Below the pieces are notes generated by a model that did not search any database, had not been told where the DNA came from, and was given only the letters and a program-made list of their open reading frames with translations. Shown piece after piece: positions 1 through 10,573 of a stretch of DNA of 64,000 nt (position 1 is its first letter; every line of letters starts with the position of its first letter). Position numbers and translations under genes: made by a program. This stretch comes from Fonsecaea monophora (taxonomy: Eukaryota > Ascomycota > Eurotiomycetes > Chaetothyriales > Herpotrichiellaceae): the NCBI RefSeq assembly GCF_001642475.1, contig NW_019173970.1, positions 124,001 to 188,000 of the forward strand, in the 5' to 3' direction.

Positions 1-63
1 CACAAGATATACCCCGCAGGAACAGAGCAGACAGAAAAAAGAGAATGAGCGCCAAAACGAAAA

Positions 64-106
64 GGACCAAGACCAAGACCAAAACCAAAATCAAAATCAA
101 AATCAT
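64..106. repeat. degenerate CCAAGA/CCAAAA/TCAAAA repeat
   Basis: Imperfect tandem hexamers run from ccaaga units into ccaaaa and tcaaaa units. This is a short AC/A-rich simple sequence just downstream of the tRNA gene, with no sign of function. Confidence 0.6.
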
Positions 107-147
107 CGAAAAACGGAAAAAAATTTGATAGAAAGTATTCATCAAAG

Positions 148-219
148 AGGATGCGACGGGATTCGAACCCGCAATCTCTTGATTCGTAGTCAAGCGCGAT
201 ACCATTTCGCCACGCGTCC
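148..219 (-). tRNA. tRNA-Arg (anticodon ACG)
   Basis: A complete cloverleaf reads on the minus strand. The acceptor arm starts GGACGCG and ends CGCATCC with one C-A mismatch. The D arm is GCGA/TCGC. The anticodon stem CTTGA/TCAAG carries the loop CTACGAA, so positions 34-36 are ACG (Arg, CGN codons). The T loop is TTCGAAT. There is no intron and no encoded CCA. The plus strand shows the diagnostic gattcgaacc box near 160. Confidence 0.95.
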
Positions 220-545
220 AACTCTCGCTAGGATATCGGAGCCTATTCAATCCGGAGATTGTTGGAGGAAATCTGTGTGGCTAAAATATAAACACAAAAT
301 TATTGTGGGAGCCGAGTTTTCGCCACGGCTGGCTCACGTGATCCCATTTATTCTCACTCGGTCTCCACACATACAGTCACAGTTTGTACTTCATAGGTTT
401 TTCTGGATAGGAATTATCAGTCTGAAGGATGATATACAACAACTCGCTACAAGCGACTCAATTCTTGACAATCTTCAAGTCTCTTGAAATGTCCACTGAA
501 TATCATGTCATAATATCCGTATCTCGTAAAATACACCTCAAAAGG
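220..545. other. gene-free spacer, tRNA to allantoinase
   Basis: This 326-bp stretch holds the 5' flank of the tRNA and the 3' flank of the allantoinase gene. I see no supported gene or repeat. Confidence 0.6.
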
Positions 546-2201
546 TCAACCTTCAAAGTCGTAAATCCACCTCCTGAACCAACTCTTGACCTTCTTCAAT
601 TCCTTGATTCTTGGTTCCAGCAACAACTGCCCCTCGCATTCCTTCCCAACGAACCCATTGTTCATTCCGTCCCTTACAAACACCTGCCGTCCCCTCAGCC
701 ACGTCTCTTTGACTTGTCCGATCATGGTTTTGCCTTGATACGGTGAGCACTTGTTCCGGAAGAGCATCGTACTTGGCTCTACAATCCACTCCTTCGTGTC
801 GTCAAAAATACAGATATCGGCGTCAAAGCCGACGGCAAGGTCGCCTTTTTGCTTTTCCAGGCCTACTTGTGTAGCAGTGTTGGTGCAGCACCATGTTACC
901 ACGTCAGTGATGGCCGAGTCTGGACCGGTCAAACCGCGCCGGGTCATTTCTGTCCACAGGATGGGGAGCCCTAGCCCAACCGACGAGATGCCTCCCCATG
1001 CGGAGAAAAAGTCGCCTCTATCAGTCTCTAATTGTAAGGCTTTGACCTTGTCCTTGGGTTGACAGATATGTCCCGGAATGTGTGAAGGGAGAATCTTTAG
1101 ATCAGGCGTGCAGGGAGAATGATCTGACACTACCGTCTTGATGACCCCCTCCTCGGCATGCTGCGTTAACTCTTCCCAAAGACGATCTTGGTTCAACTGG
1201 GTTCGGATAGGTGGGCAGCATTTGTGCCTTGTGTCGCCCAGAGCAACTTGTTCCGCAGCCAGGGACAAATAGTGCGGGCAGGTTTCGGCTGTGATGTTAA
1301 TCCCCTGCGCACGTGCCTTCCTCAACAAGGGAATCGCTTCCATGGCTGACAGGTGGACGATATGCAAAGGTAGATTTGGCGCAATGTGAGCCAAGGAGAG
1401 AATTTCCTCGATAGCATAGGTCTCAAAGGAGGGTGGCCGCGACTCGAGGAAAGTACTATACGCGTCCAGGGGACCGTGTGGCTGCAAGGGAGGTAACGAT
1501 ATCTGGACGTCATCTCCGACCGAGTCCGCAATGGGCGGTATCATCTCTGCATGGAACATGACAGTGGTAGGTTCATCTGCCAATTCAGCAAAGACCTTCT
1601 CGATGTCGGTGGATGAGACGGCAGGAAACTCTTCCACCCCGCTGTCAATGAGAAATCCCTTGAAGCCCCTCACTCCTTCTCGGACTAGAGCCTTGAGTTC
1701 TCCCTCGTTGCCAGGGATGATGCCCCCGTAGAAGCCAACGTCAACCCAGCATTGGCCTTGCGCTGCTTTGATCTTCTCTTGCAGCCCCACCACGGTGGTT
1801 GTCGGTGGTACCGCATTCAACGGCATGTCCACGACAGTGGTCACTCCACCAAACGCAGCAGCCTGCGTCCCTGTGTAGAAGCCCTCCCATTCTGTGCGGC
1901 CAGGTTCATTGAGATGGACATGGGCGTCGATCAAACCCGGCAGAAGGATATGCGGCGAGTAGTCGGTATAAGGCGTATTGGGAGGGAAATCGGATGCAGG
2001 AACGATCGAATCAAAGGTTGCAGTGATTTTGCCTGTGACATTAGATATCACAATAGTGGCCGCGGTAAGTCGTCCGGATCGGATGGCTCGAGACGACGCG
2101 ATCACCGTTATCGGAGACTCGCCTGCTGTTTCGAGCAACCCATTTGGAGGAGATCGTGGAGGTGTCGGATAAGGATGGAAGGCTCTGGTCCAGCTAGTCA
2201 T
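546..2201 (-). CDS. DAL1: allantoinase
   Basis: Allantoinase hydrolyses (S)-allantoin to allantoate in purine catabolism, probably in the cytosol or peroxisome. This single-exon protein of 551 residues belongs to the amidohydrolase superfamily. The metal-binding signature LPGLIDAHVHLNEPGR puts the HxH near residues 94-96, the probable carboxylated lysine is in GFKGF near 181, and further ligands lie in MFHAEM, HIVHLSA and the aspartate of SDHSPC. The reading frame is open upstream to 2345, but those residues are cysteine-rich and unlike the family. I chose the ATG at 2201, which also leaves a GATA palindrome 120 bp upstream in the promoter rather than in the coding sequence. Such genes are normally induced under nitrogen limitation by AreA/NIT2-type GATA factors. 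The family assignment is firm; the exact start is less so. Confidence 0.93.
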   Translation of the reverse strand: MTSWTRAFHPYPTPPRSPPNGLLETAGESPITVIASSRAIRSGRLTAATIVISNVTGKITATFDSIVPASDFPPNTPYTDYSPHILLPGLIDAHVHLNEPGRTEWEGFYTGTQAAAFGGVTTVVDMPLNAVPPTTTVVGLQEKIKAAQGQCWVDVGFYGGIIPGNEGELKALVREGVRGFKGFLIDSGVEEFPAVSSTDIEKVFAELADEPTTVMFHAEMIPPIADSVGDDVQISLPPLQPHGPLDAYSTFLESRPPSFETYAIEEILSLAHIAPNLPLHIVHLSAMEAIPLLRKARAQGINITAETCPHYLSLAAEQVALGDTRHKCCPPIRTQLNQDRLWEELTQHAEEGVIKTVVSDHSPCTPDLKILPSHIPGHICQPKDKVKALQLETDRGDFFSAWGGISSVGLGLPILWTEMTRRGLTGPDSAITDVVTWCCTNTATQVGLEKQKGDLAVGFDADICIFDDTKEWIVEPSTMLFRNKCSPYQGKTMIGQVKETWLRGRQVFVRDGMNNGFVGKECEGQLLLEPRIKELKKVKSWFRRWIYDFEG

Positions 2202-2321
2202 TGTTACGGTAGGTGACAGAGCACCAGGCGCTTGGACAGGATCAATATGAACAGCACAAGGCTTGCAAACACACGGCGGGTGGATATGAGACGCTGCGCA
2301 TGTGAACAGGGGAGTACAATT

Positions 2322-2342
2322 CTTATCAACGGAGTTGATAAG
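2322..2342. promoter_or_regulatory. GATA palindrome upstream of allantoinase
   Basis: A perfect inverted repeat of CTTATCAAC and GTTGATAAG is separated by gga, giving a TGATAAG core on each strand. AreA/NIT2 GATA activators bind paired TGATAA sites. It lies 121-141 bp upstream of the chosen allantoinase start. A further AGATAAG occurs at 2687-2693. The sites are seen; the regulation is inferred. Confidence 0.6.
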
Positions 2343-3604
2343 CAACGCGTAAAGTCAACCACCGTCTCATCACCCTTTTTGAGAACGAAATCGAGGTGAG
2401 AACGATAACAAAGGACGAGGACAAAAGAGAGACATACTACCTTTCAGCGGCCACTCGCCCACATCCCTCGTATCGGCTTGGGTCACCCACAGCCACCGTC
2501 GGGAGACAGGACCTGTTGGGTATCTTCAGAAATGTCGCAGGAGGGAAGGGTGTATGCCATAGACGCGGAGGACTCCGATCAGCATCTGGAATGCCGGCAC
2601 ACTGTGAGAGCTGCCATTGGTGAGAATAGGGTGCGCGCCGACGCTGAGCGCGTGGGCGGTATCTGTTACTCGATCATATCGAGCAGAGATAAGACGAGAC
2701 GTCTCGCCGGAACTTGAAGTTTGAATTTTGGTGGGATGGTGGGCATCAATGGCGCTGACGCACGCCTGTTATCGTTGGGAAATGGAGACATGTGCCTGGT
2801 CCAAGAGGCTTTGCGGAAGGACGCTTTCCCCTATGCAGCTCGCCGGAGTTCGGGACTCGGGAGGCTTGACGATAAGGGCCCTCGGGCTTGTCCTAAGCCA
2901 TATTTGGCCTCGGCAGCCTCTGGGAATGTACGTCCATTACTCGATAATAAGACCATTTTTACTCGATCAAAATTCCTGAGTGGTACCTTCTGTGTGTTTG
3001 TCTCTCTTCTTGCTCAATTTTCGCTGACATAGCGTAAAGCCGACGTAATACTTTCGCTCTGCTCCGTGGAAAATTGTCAGACCATTCGCAGAGGAGTTTC
3101 CGCGGTCTGCGCAGGCGAGGAGTCGGCAGCAAGAGGGCGCAGGAGGCCACTCTGGTGCCCGTAGTCATCAATGAAGAGTCAGGAGTAGCTCGGAGGCCCA
3201 GACGCTCGGGGGGCAAAGAGCAGGAAGGTAATGGCGATAGGAATCGAATGATCTTAACCTTGGGAATATGGTTAGCACCACGCAGCTTGGCCTACTTGAT
3301 TGAGGGCGTCATGTTCGATGATGCCTCTCTTCAATTTGCAACGGCAATCCTTTGTATCGTGGCAAGGGGCAGTGAGAAACATGAACAAAGAACAATTTTG
3401 AAACGTCCAAGAAAGACAGAGGGGTTTTGAGGATGAAGGTGACGAAGTTGTTTCTTGGATTTCGCAGTCACAGGATCGCACCAAAAAGCATTATGATCAC
3501 GTGTCATTGCGCCATATGACGATGAGCTTCTCTGCAATTTCTCGTTTCTCAGTCTCCTCTCTTCCTTGTACCCGGTACCAACTACCGAGTCCTTGCTTCA
3601 CAAC
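2343..3604. other. gene-free stretch upstream of allantoinase
   Basis: This is the upstream flank of the allantoinase gene and the downstream flank of the GFA-domain gene. Several open frames of 60-118 codons occur on both strands but none shows a recognisable domain or exon structure. A GATA core lies at 2687-2693. Confidence 0.5.
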
Positions 3605-4099
3605 TCAAGATCGCTTAGGCAACTGGTCAGGCCTCGGATGCCATACACCTTCCACTTGCTCTGCGCCTTGAATGGGAGCGACCCAGTCCGGACGACTATT
3701 TGTATAGATCTCGACCTCAGGTTTGCTGGCGTGTATCATCTCGTTCCCATCAATACTCCCGATCATTACTGCAACACCGTCGCTGATACCACTGCTTCTG
3801 CGATACAAGGTCGACCCGCAATGGTCGCAGAAGAAGCTGGTCATTTGGTTTCCAGACTCGACATTCAAGGTGAAGGTCTTAAGGTTACCCTTCACCACCC
3901 TCATCCCTTTCAGAGGTACCAAGATATTGTTTGTGTTCGTTGACCCTGAGAACTTCCTGCAGTCCACACACCAACATCGCATCTGCATGAGATTTAGGAC
4001 CTGAAGTCTGTGCGAGAAGTACGGCAGACTTACCCTCAAAAATGGCTCGGCTCCCCACTGCAACCGATTTGCACCGCGGAGACAGCTGGAATCAAACAT
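3605..4099 (-). CDS. GFA/CENP-V-domain protein lacking one zinc cysteine
   Basis: This is a small protein of the glutathione-dependent formaldehyde-activating (GFA)/CENP-V fold. A 51-nt in-frame intron is likely at 3983-4033 (GTAAGT...CAG, branch CCTAAAT). Removing it joins GAEPFLR to MRCWCVDCRKFSGS, as the family expects, and gives 147 residues. Zinc-site cysteines are visible in CWCVDC and in FFCDHCGSTLYR. The usual first pair, C-L-C-G, reads SCLRG here: the codon is CGC (Arg) where TGC would give Cys, so one ligand of a zinc site is missing. Members of this family bind zinc, and many have no known substrate. It may be a degenerate or non-catalytic member. The fold assignment is fairly sure and the reaction is unknown. 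Confidence 0.78.
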   Translation of the reverse strand: MFDSSCLRGANRLQWGAEPFLRVSLPYFSHRLQVLNLMQMRCWCVDCRKFSGSTNTNNILVPLKGMRVVKGNLKTFTLNVESGNQMTSFFCDHCGSTLYRRSSGISDGVAVMIGSIDGNEMIHASKPEVEIYTNSRPDWVAPIQGAEQVEGVWHPRPDQLPKRS

Positions 4100-4462
4100 T
4101 GTTTCTTTTTTTCTTGCGTTTCCTTGTCGATATTTACTTTTCCTAGTTGTCTACCCAGTACAAAGACCAAGTGACTTTATATTCAATCCGGTTTCTTGCC
4201 TCGGATGTTTGAAGTGTTAATTCCATGGTTGTGTTCTTACGGATAATTGCTAGCAACAGGCAAAGTCCAATTGTTCGTTGTATCTCCTAAATCCGACTTT
4301 TGACCAAACATCGGGCTTCAGGATGTCAGCCTGAAGACCCCGACTGTCTGACTGGGGAAATATACCGACTATTCGACGACAAAAATATCAGTCGTTCTGC
4401 AACATCCACAGGAGTCGAGACCCATGCTAGTGCTATTTGCAGCAGGGGGAAGATTTTCACTA
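4100..4462. other. gene-free spacer
   Basis: The interval lies between the start of the GFA-domain gene and the end of the flavin monooxygenase gene. It must hold the promoter of the former and the 3' end of the latter. I see no gene or clear motif. Confidence 0.5.
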
Positions 4463-6354
4463 TTACCTATCCACAGGCCTGTCAGGGGTATTCATGGCTA
4501 CTGACTGCTTAGCCTTCATCTGGTGGTCCTTCAAGGGATTTTGCTGGTCAGACCTCCTTCGATCAATCAACACCTTTGTCATTCCAGTATAGTCTTTGGG
4601 CAAATACCGATCAAACAACTCCTCCCAGAGACTACTCTTTCGGAAGTTCACTATGCCGATATCTCGGAGCAGTAAGTCTGTATACAGCAGGCCATCGAAG
4701 GCGAGATCTGGACATTTTTCTCCTGCACCTCCACCAGAAGGTGGGTGCCTCAACCGACAGTATTCGGTTTGGAGAATCGTTTGATATTCGATATCCTGGT
4801 AATTAACTGTCGAGTCATTCAAGCTCGGAATCTGTTGCTGGAAGAATGCCGTTATCCATAAGGCCTGAGCTTGCGCGACGGTGATAGCATTGAGAGCAAG
4901 GTGGGCGCCGATAAAAGCTATGTTACGTTGGTCCAGAAAAGGTTTTGCCGACGGCACCATGAAACGATACAATCGATACGGACTGTGAGTCAAGGTTTCC
5001 CTCGAGACATTGATGGAGGGTAATCCATCCGGCAGAACCTTTCGAGGGCCTTTGCGAAGTCCTGGTATGAATCTGAAAATCTCCTCATCCGCCTGCTTAA
5101 CGAGACACTCGATCCCATCCTGTTCTTGTCCTGGCAGTCCGAGTTGAGCTGCTACGCTCGGTGGCATGAACTTGATCGGCGGAGCTACCTTCCATCCAGT
5201 GCAACAAACGAAAGTGTCGGCATGAATGATGTCGCCATTGGAAAGGTGGACCTCATCACCCGCCAGAGACTTTACGTCGGCGAGATGGACGGTTATACTC
5301 CCTCTCTTGACCAATTCGAACCAGTTCGTTTCATAATTGTGAACACCTAAGGAATTACCCATCCAGAACATTGATGCCCAAGGCTTCAATTTTTTCAGCT
5401 CTGGGTACTTGTGATATCCGTTTGCTGAGAGCACAGGGTTAGACAGGATCTTCCAGAACAACTTGACCAATTGTCGACCAAGCCAGGTACGGTGCAGGAT
5501 TCTCCGGGCGAGGTTGAACCCGCTGCCCTCGGCCCAGATGCAGGGTTCAAACAGGGTGAAGAATCTGGTGGTCGCCATTCTTTGGATGGAAAGCTTGAAA
5601 GGAGAGAACATGACAGGCCACACCCAGCTTGGGCCGCCGCCTTGTGGTCTGATCACCATATTGACATGGGCTCCCGCCCTCGCCGCCGAATAACAGACGT
5701 CCCATGCCGACTTGTTTGCCCCAACTACCACGACCTCTTTTGATGTCTCGACATCGTTTGCACGATCCCTCATCTGGCGCGAATGGAGGAAATTTCCTCT
5801 GAAACTCTCAATTCCAGCATACTGAGGTATATATGGCTCAGAGGTCAAACCCGTAGCCACGACTAGCCGATCAGCCTCTAGGCATTTGGCTTCATCGTCC
5901 TCAGCTTGTCCACGCACTCGGAGCAGCCACTGTCCGGTCTCTTGCAATTCTGCCGACTCGACTTTGGTCTGAAGCCTCAAGCACGGAACCAACCTGAACT
6001 GCTCTGCAAACTGACACAGGTACTCATGCACCACAGCGCCGGGGATATGCTGTCCTGGCTTGACACCAAATCTCTCGGGTGTCATGGGGAAATCGCCAAA
6101 CTCGTATGAGCCGATTATGTTGTTTGTCTTGAGGCCAGGGTATAGGCGTTCTTTAGCCCATGTTCCTCCGATGGATTGGGCGGAATCTAAGATGAGCAAG
6201 CTGGCATGTGGACAGACCTCGGAGTATGTCTTGGCCATAGCGAGTCCATGCCACCCTACGAGGGGGCCAGTGTGAGTATGACGGCGTTTGCAGGGAATGT
6301 GACGGAACAAATCAGCTCACCTGCACCGACGATAACCACATCGAAGTGTTCCAT
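4463..6354 (-). CDS. FAD-dependent monooxygenase (flavin-containing type)
   Basis: Two exons, 6321-6354 and 4463-6255, are joined across a 65-nt intron (GTGAGC...TAG). The joint restores the N-terminal FAD site MEHFDVVIVGAGWHGLAMAK, whose GxGxxG is split by the intron. The protein has 608 residues. A second Rossmann motif, VVVVGANKSAWDVCYSA, should bind NADPH. FRGNFLHSRQM between the two resembles the FxGxxxH fingerprint of flavin monooxygenases but lacks the W/P ending of classical Baeyer-Villiger enzymes. The enzyme presumably oxygenates a small organic substrate at N, S or carbonyl carbon; the substrate cannot be told from sequence. It lies outside the TTGCCGG-marked cluster, and its upstream region shows none of those sites. 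The first exon is only 34 nt. Confidence 0.87.
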
Positions 6355-7665
6355 GCCGACAGAACTGCGTACTCGGTATCCCCCTTCAGTGTTTAATATG
6401 TGGGTGTTCGGCAAGACGGTATGTCACGCAGCAGATCCCTTCTGGGGATCTCACCACATATTACGGTTTGAGGTTGGTGGCAACTCCTGTGCCTCTGAAC
6501 GACCTGTTCTCATGTCACAATCACGGCACCTGCATATGGTTGGCGCACGATAAGGTTAGAGATGGGTGTGATGGATTTTTGTTCTAGTTTTCTGTCAAGG
6601 GTGAGCAGTGATCTGATGGTGTATTCCGTGAAAACAAACAGTCTCGCCGCACTCTGTCTGCTTTCTTGTTCGAGCGTAAGCTCACCGCCGCAACTCAACA
6701 CACCCAATACCACACCACACCACGGGCATGAGATTTACCTCAAGCCAGCCACCTCCAGTCAACCAAGACAGCCAGTCTCGTGCACATGACCGAAGACACC
6801 GAACAAATGAGATGCAATGAAGGACATATTACATACCAATCAAGGCAACAGTGCCCTGCACTATTCATCCAGCACGACAACATAAATATGACGATGTGTG
6901 GACTCAATCTGCCCTGTCGCTCTCGCCTTCGCTCGCGAGGTATGTATTTACGAAGGCGCCAAAAGCCGATAACCGCAACTTTTCTTGATATGTAATCTGC
7001 TCGTGGATTACAGACGCAGTTATTTTAGAAGGACAAGTTAGTAGTATAGGGTCTATACTACTACAGCACAGGCACCAGACACCTGGCACGACAATCACCT
7101 AGGTACCTAGGTGTCTAGGTCGTAGGCAGTAGATTAGTAGATAGAGTGTAGTATGCACTGTTTGGAGGTATCTCCCCAGGAAACCCAGATCGGCAAATCA
7201 ACTCGGCTTCTGGCTTCTGGATGTATCGATCGTTGCATCTCACCACAAGGCCACCAAGGGGGCGGCATACGGCAAGTGACACGCGGCATGGGATACGGCA
7301 TAGGATTGAGGGGACGGAAATGTCCTACCTATGCACATGCCGATCGAGTTAGCTCATCTCCCCCCCTTTCTCCCCGCTTCCACAGTTTCTGGGGTCTTGG
7401 TGTTGGTGATGATGATGGTAAGCCTGACTTGACATTGGCTGCCCGCGCCTTACATCTTTACATACGACTTGTGTTATTACCACGTCGTATATTATGTTCC
7501 GACACATCTACATACATAAATACATCAGACTTGTAGATACTAAACGCGAAGCTATCACTTGTCTCTTGGCCCAATAACTACTACAGTTTATCCAAAGTAC
7601 GTACTGTATTTCCTTGCCCGGCACCAAGAAAAGGGAAAAGGGAAGAAGAGAGGGAAGAAAAAAGA
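6355..7665. other. gene-free stretch, divergent promoter region
   Basis: This 1.3-kb interval separates the divergent flavin monooxygenase and DUF4863 genes. It holds only short open frames without domains, and one 18-bp palindrome at 7096-7113. A purine-rich tract precedes the DUF4863 start. Confidence 0.5.
7096..7113. repeat. 18-bp perfect palindrome
   Basis: CACCTAGGTACCTAGGTG equals its own reverse complement and consists of repeated CCTAGG/TACC units. A related TCTAGGT follows at 7114-7120. CCTAGGTA words are common low-complexity elements in mould genomes. No function can be shown. Confidence 0.6.
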
Positions 7666-8347
7666 ATGGCAGACGCCCCAGTGCTCGATCTCGAAGCATT
7701 TCCCACGGCCAGGGAATTCGTGTCCAAATGCCACGAGTTCTTCAGGGAGGTTAAGAATTTGTATGCCTCTCTCCTTCTCTCCATCATCTTTCCTCGCGTA
7801 CCCTATCCTCTTCACTGATGGGTCAGGGCCCTTACTTGAATCATCCCTACCTACACCAACATACCTCCGCTAACCCGAACCCAGAACACCAGGGAAAGAG
7901 CTCGAGGCCCGACTGAACCGCGAGTACGGCCCCGGCACGCCCTTCTATGAAGCCTTTGCGCGGTACATGCGCGACGGCCTCAAGGAGGGCTGGGTGGCGC
8001 GCGACGAACTCGACGGGCCCAAGTACCGGCGCGGCCGCATCGCCCCGCCCACGCCGGAGAGCAGCTTCATCTCCATCACCGCGGTGTACATGGACTCGCA
8101 GGAGGTGTATCGCGGGCAGTACCACCAGCATCCGTACGGGGAGATCAACTGCGTCGTCTTGTTGGATGAGACGGCCGAGTTGAAGGGCATGCAGGGCTGG
8201 CAAGGGGCCGGGTGGACCAGTCCTGGCCCCGGCACGCACCATTATCCCGAGGTCAGAGGCGGTGCGTTGGTCGCGCTGTTCTTTCTGCCGGCTGGGAGGA
8301 TCAGCTACGAAGCCACGCCGGATATGCCGCAGCCGGCGTCTTTATAG
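7666..8347 (+). CDS. DUF4863 protein (4-hydroxylaminobenzoate lyase-like)
   Basis: Exons 7666-7760 and 7885-8347 flank a 124-nt intron (GTATGC...CAG, branch GCTAAC 14 nt before the acceptor). The product has 185 residues starting MADAPVLDLEAFPTAREFV. The C-terminal half, with HPYGEINCVVLLDE, a GW...GPGTHHYPEV segment and GGALVALFFLPAGRISYEA, matches the layout of bacterial PnbB-type 4-hydroxylaminobenzoate lyases (DUF4863) as I know them. Those enzymes turn p-hydroxylaminobenzoate into protocatechuate plus ammonia. No signal peptide or membrane segment is visible, so it should be cytosolic. No nitroreductase or protocatechuate pathway gene lies nearby. The family call is moderately sure; the reaction in this fungus is inference. 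Confidence 0.72.
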
Positions 8348-8482
8348 GTTTTGGCTACTCCGGGAGGAGCTCGGGCTGGTGTCATAATTTTGTAGTGGCG
8401 AAACGAAACGACACGTCAATGTCGACGCTGCCACTTGATCGTAGCGGGATGCATTGGTCGTGAGAACATGGACTGTAACAAA

Positions 8483-10279
8483 TCAGCATTTCCCTCGGTT
8501 GTTAATTGAGAAAGGGTACGCTTCAATTGCTTCGAGAGGCTCGTTCACAGGCATCGCATCACTTACCGAATAGTCCGTCGCTGGCACCGGCGCGCTGGGA
8601 TCGACCTGCTCCCAACGCAAAAGTCTCACCATGGTCGCAAGTATAGCTCCAAGCTGCGCATAAGCAAAAGTTTCCCCGACACACCGGTGTCGACCTGCGC
8701 CGAAGGGCAGGTAAGGGCTGTTGACCGCTTTCGAGGAGACAGCTCCGTACCCATAATCCACTGTATCGTTGTCGTCGCGTTTCTCGTTCAGCTGTGACTG
8801 TGTCTGTGCTTCCGCATCCGTCTCGTCAGGCTTGTCCCATCGATGCGGGTTCCACGCCATGGGATCCGGGAAGAATTCCTCGCACCGGGAGGGAACCCCC
8901 GGCGCTGCGAGCAATATGTGGCCTGCGGGGACGACGACGTCGGTATCGGGGATCGGCATGGGTTGCTTGACCTTGCGCATGATGGAATGGATCGGGCTGT
9001 GGAGCCGCAGCGTTTCCTTGATGACATTGTTATGCAGCGTGAGTTTCTGTAGCGTGTCATACGTCGGGTCTTGATCTCCGAGGACATCCAGCTGTTCCTG
9101 GTACAGCTCCTCAATGAGATGTGGGCGGTGGGCGAGATGGAGCATGATCCACGTCCCGGAGGCTGCCGTGTTGTGCTGGCCGCCCATGAGCAGGGCGATC
9201 ATGAGGTTGGCGGTCTCTTCGTCTGACAGTGGAGTGCCATCTCTGTAACGGCCGTCCATCAACGCCCAGAGCATGTCGTGGCTACCGTCCTGGTTCCCGG
9301 TCGATCGTCGCTGTCTGATGATGTCCATGTACAGCTTGGCCATCATCCTCTGAGCGCGGTCTCGCCGCCGGTTCACGGGTGTGGGCAGCCATGGAAACAT
9401 GAAATTGGCGGGCGCAAAGCCATCGTCGAGATGGCGGTAGTAAGTGGCGAAGGAAGAGTCAAAAGAATCCCTGACTTCCTTTCCCTGCAGTGAGCCAGCT
9501 GCGGCATATAGGGAAATTTCTGAAAGCACGGTGGATATGTCGCATACTCCGCCCTCGCCCTGGAAGATGGCGTTGGTATTGATGTATTGCTCGGTTTCTT
9601 TGACAAATTGGGGGACGTATGCTCGCAAATTCTGACTCGTGAAGCCTTCCTTCAACAGCTATAAAGGCGAGCGTGTCAATAACAGAGACGTGCGGGATTA
9701 GAGGCTGCAAAGAAACCATTTGCCGTACTCTTTTTTGGTCCATAAACCTCGCGTTGTCCACATCATATACCACGCCACGACCGAAGACCGGTACCGTGAG
9801 TGGGCCATATACCTCCTGTTATCGGGTCAGTGCTGTGATGCTTGTGATGGAGCAGACGTAGTCTCACTTCGGCATTGAGATCCTTCAACTTCCCATTCAA
9901 GATGAAGTTGTTGCCCTTGGCTCCCAAGTAGACCGTGACTTTCATTCCAAGCAGCCCAAATGTGAAAAAGTCACCATACTGGACATTCGATTAGCGAAAA
10001 CTGAGCCATCAGTGGGACCAAATCCCCCCAGTCGGAACTTTTCTGAACAAGTTTGGAGCGGCTCAAGGGTAGCGCGCGCACCTTTTCTCGGCATTTGAAG
10101 AAGAACTTGTATGGGTCCTGCCCATAGTCCACTGTGCTGCCAATCAGAGGCACCCAATGCCATACCACAGGCGGTCTGTGAGGATCTCGGAAGAACAGCT
10201 GCTTGACAATGTTGGTGACGATGGAGATTCCGATGAGCCAGAGCAGTGTGGTGAGGAGCCTCACGATGAGCGTCATCAT
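8483..10279 (-). CDS. cyp51: cytochrome P450 of the CYP51 family
   Basis: Four exons (10082-10279, 9868-9978, 9729-9815, 8483-9658) give a 523-residue protein, the usual CYP51 length. An N-terminal membrane anchor (residues about 3-25) points to the endoplasmic reticulum. Family marks are VVWHWVPLIGSTVDYGQDPY, YLGAKGNNFILNGKLKDLNAE, VVYD in the B' region, the K-helix ETLR at 347-350 and the heme site FGAGRHRCVGE with Cys458. CYP51 removes the 14-alpha-methyl group of lanosterol or eburicol and is the azole target. The I-helix reads GGQHNTAASG, where CYP51s nearly always have A/G-G-Q/H-H-T-S-S, so the catalytic threonine position holds Asn. It is probably a diverged paralogue rather than the housekeeping demethylase; other copies cannot be seen here. 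The last exon stops 135 bp from the end of the DUF4863 gene, which is convergent. Confidence 0.9.
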
Positions 10280-10573
10280 AGCTAATTGCTGGCTTGCGCA
10301 GTAGTGTGGCGGTCTTGGGGGCTGTTCAAGGTTGTGTTTGGCTATTCGCGGTATCGAGTACTGAAAGCTGATCGATTTATGAGTGCTTGCGAGAGATGTT
10401 GTGCATTGATACACGAGGAAGTTGAATCAGGGTGTCGCAGTTGGCGGTGAGACCGAAACCTGCGCCAAAAGCGGCGATGAATATGATGATGCACTTCGGC
10501 GGCCTCTGTCAACACGTGTATTTATCCTATATTCCTATTTTAACATGCGCAAGGGGTATTCGCAAGTACCCAA

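Noticed and set aside
2202..2345. N-terminal extension of allantoinase up to 2345
   Set aside because: Cys-rich sequence unlike the family, and it would place the GATA palindrome inside the coding sequence.
3074..3430. Plus-strand frame of 118 codons upstream of allantoinase
   Set aside because: No domain, no conserved composition, overlapping frames on the other strand of similar length.
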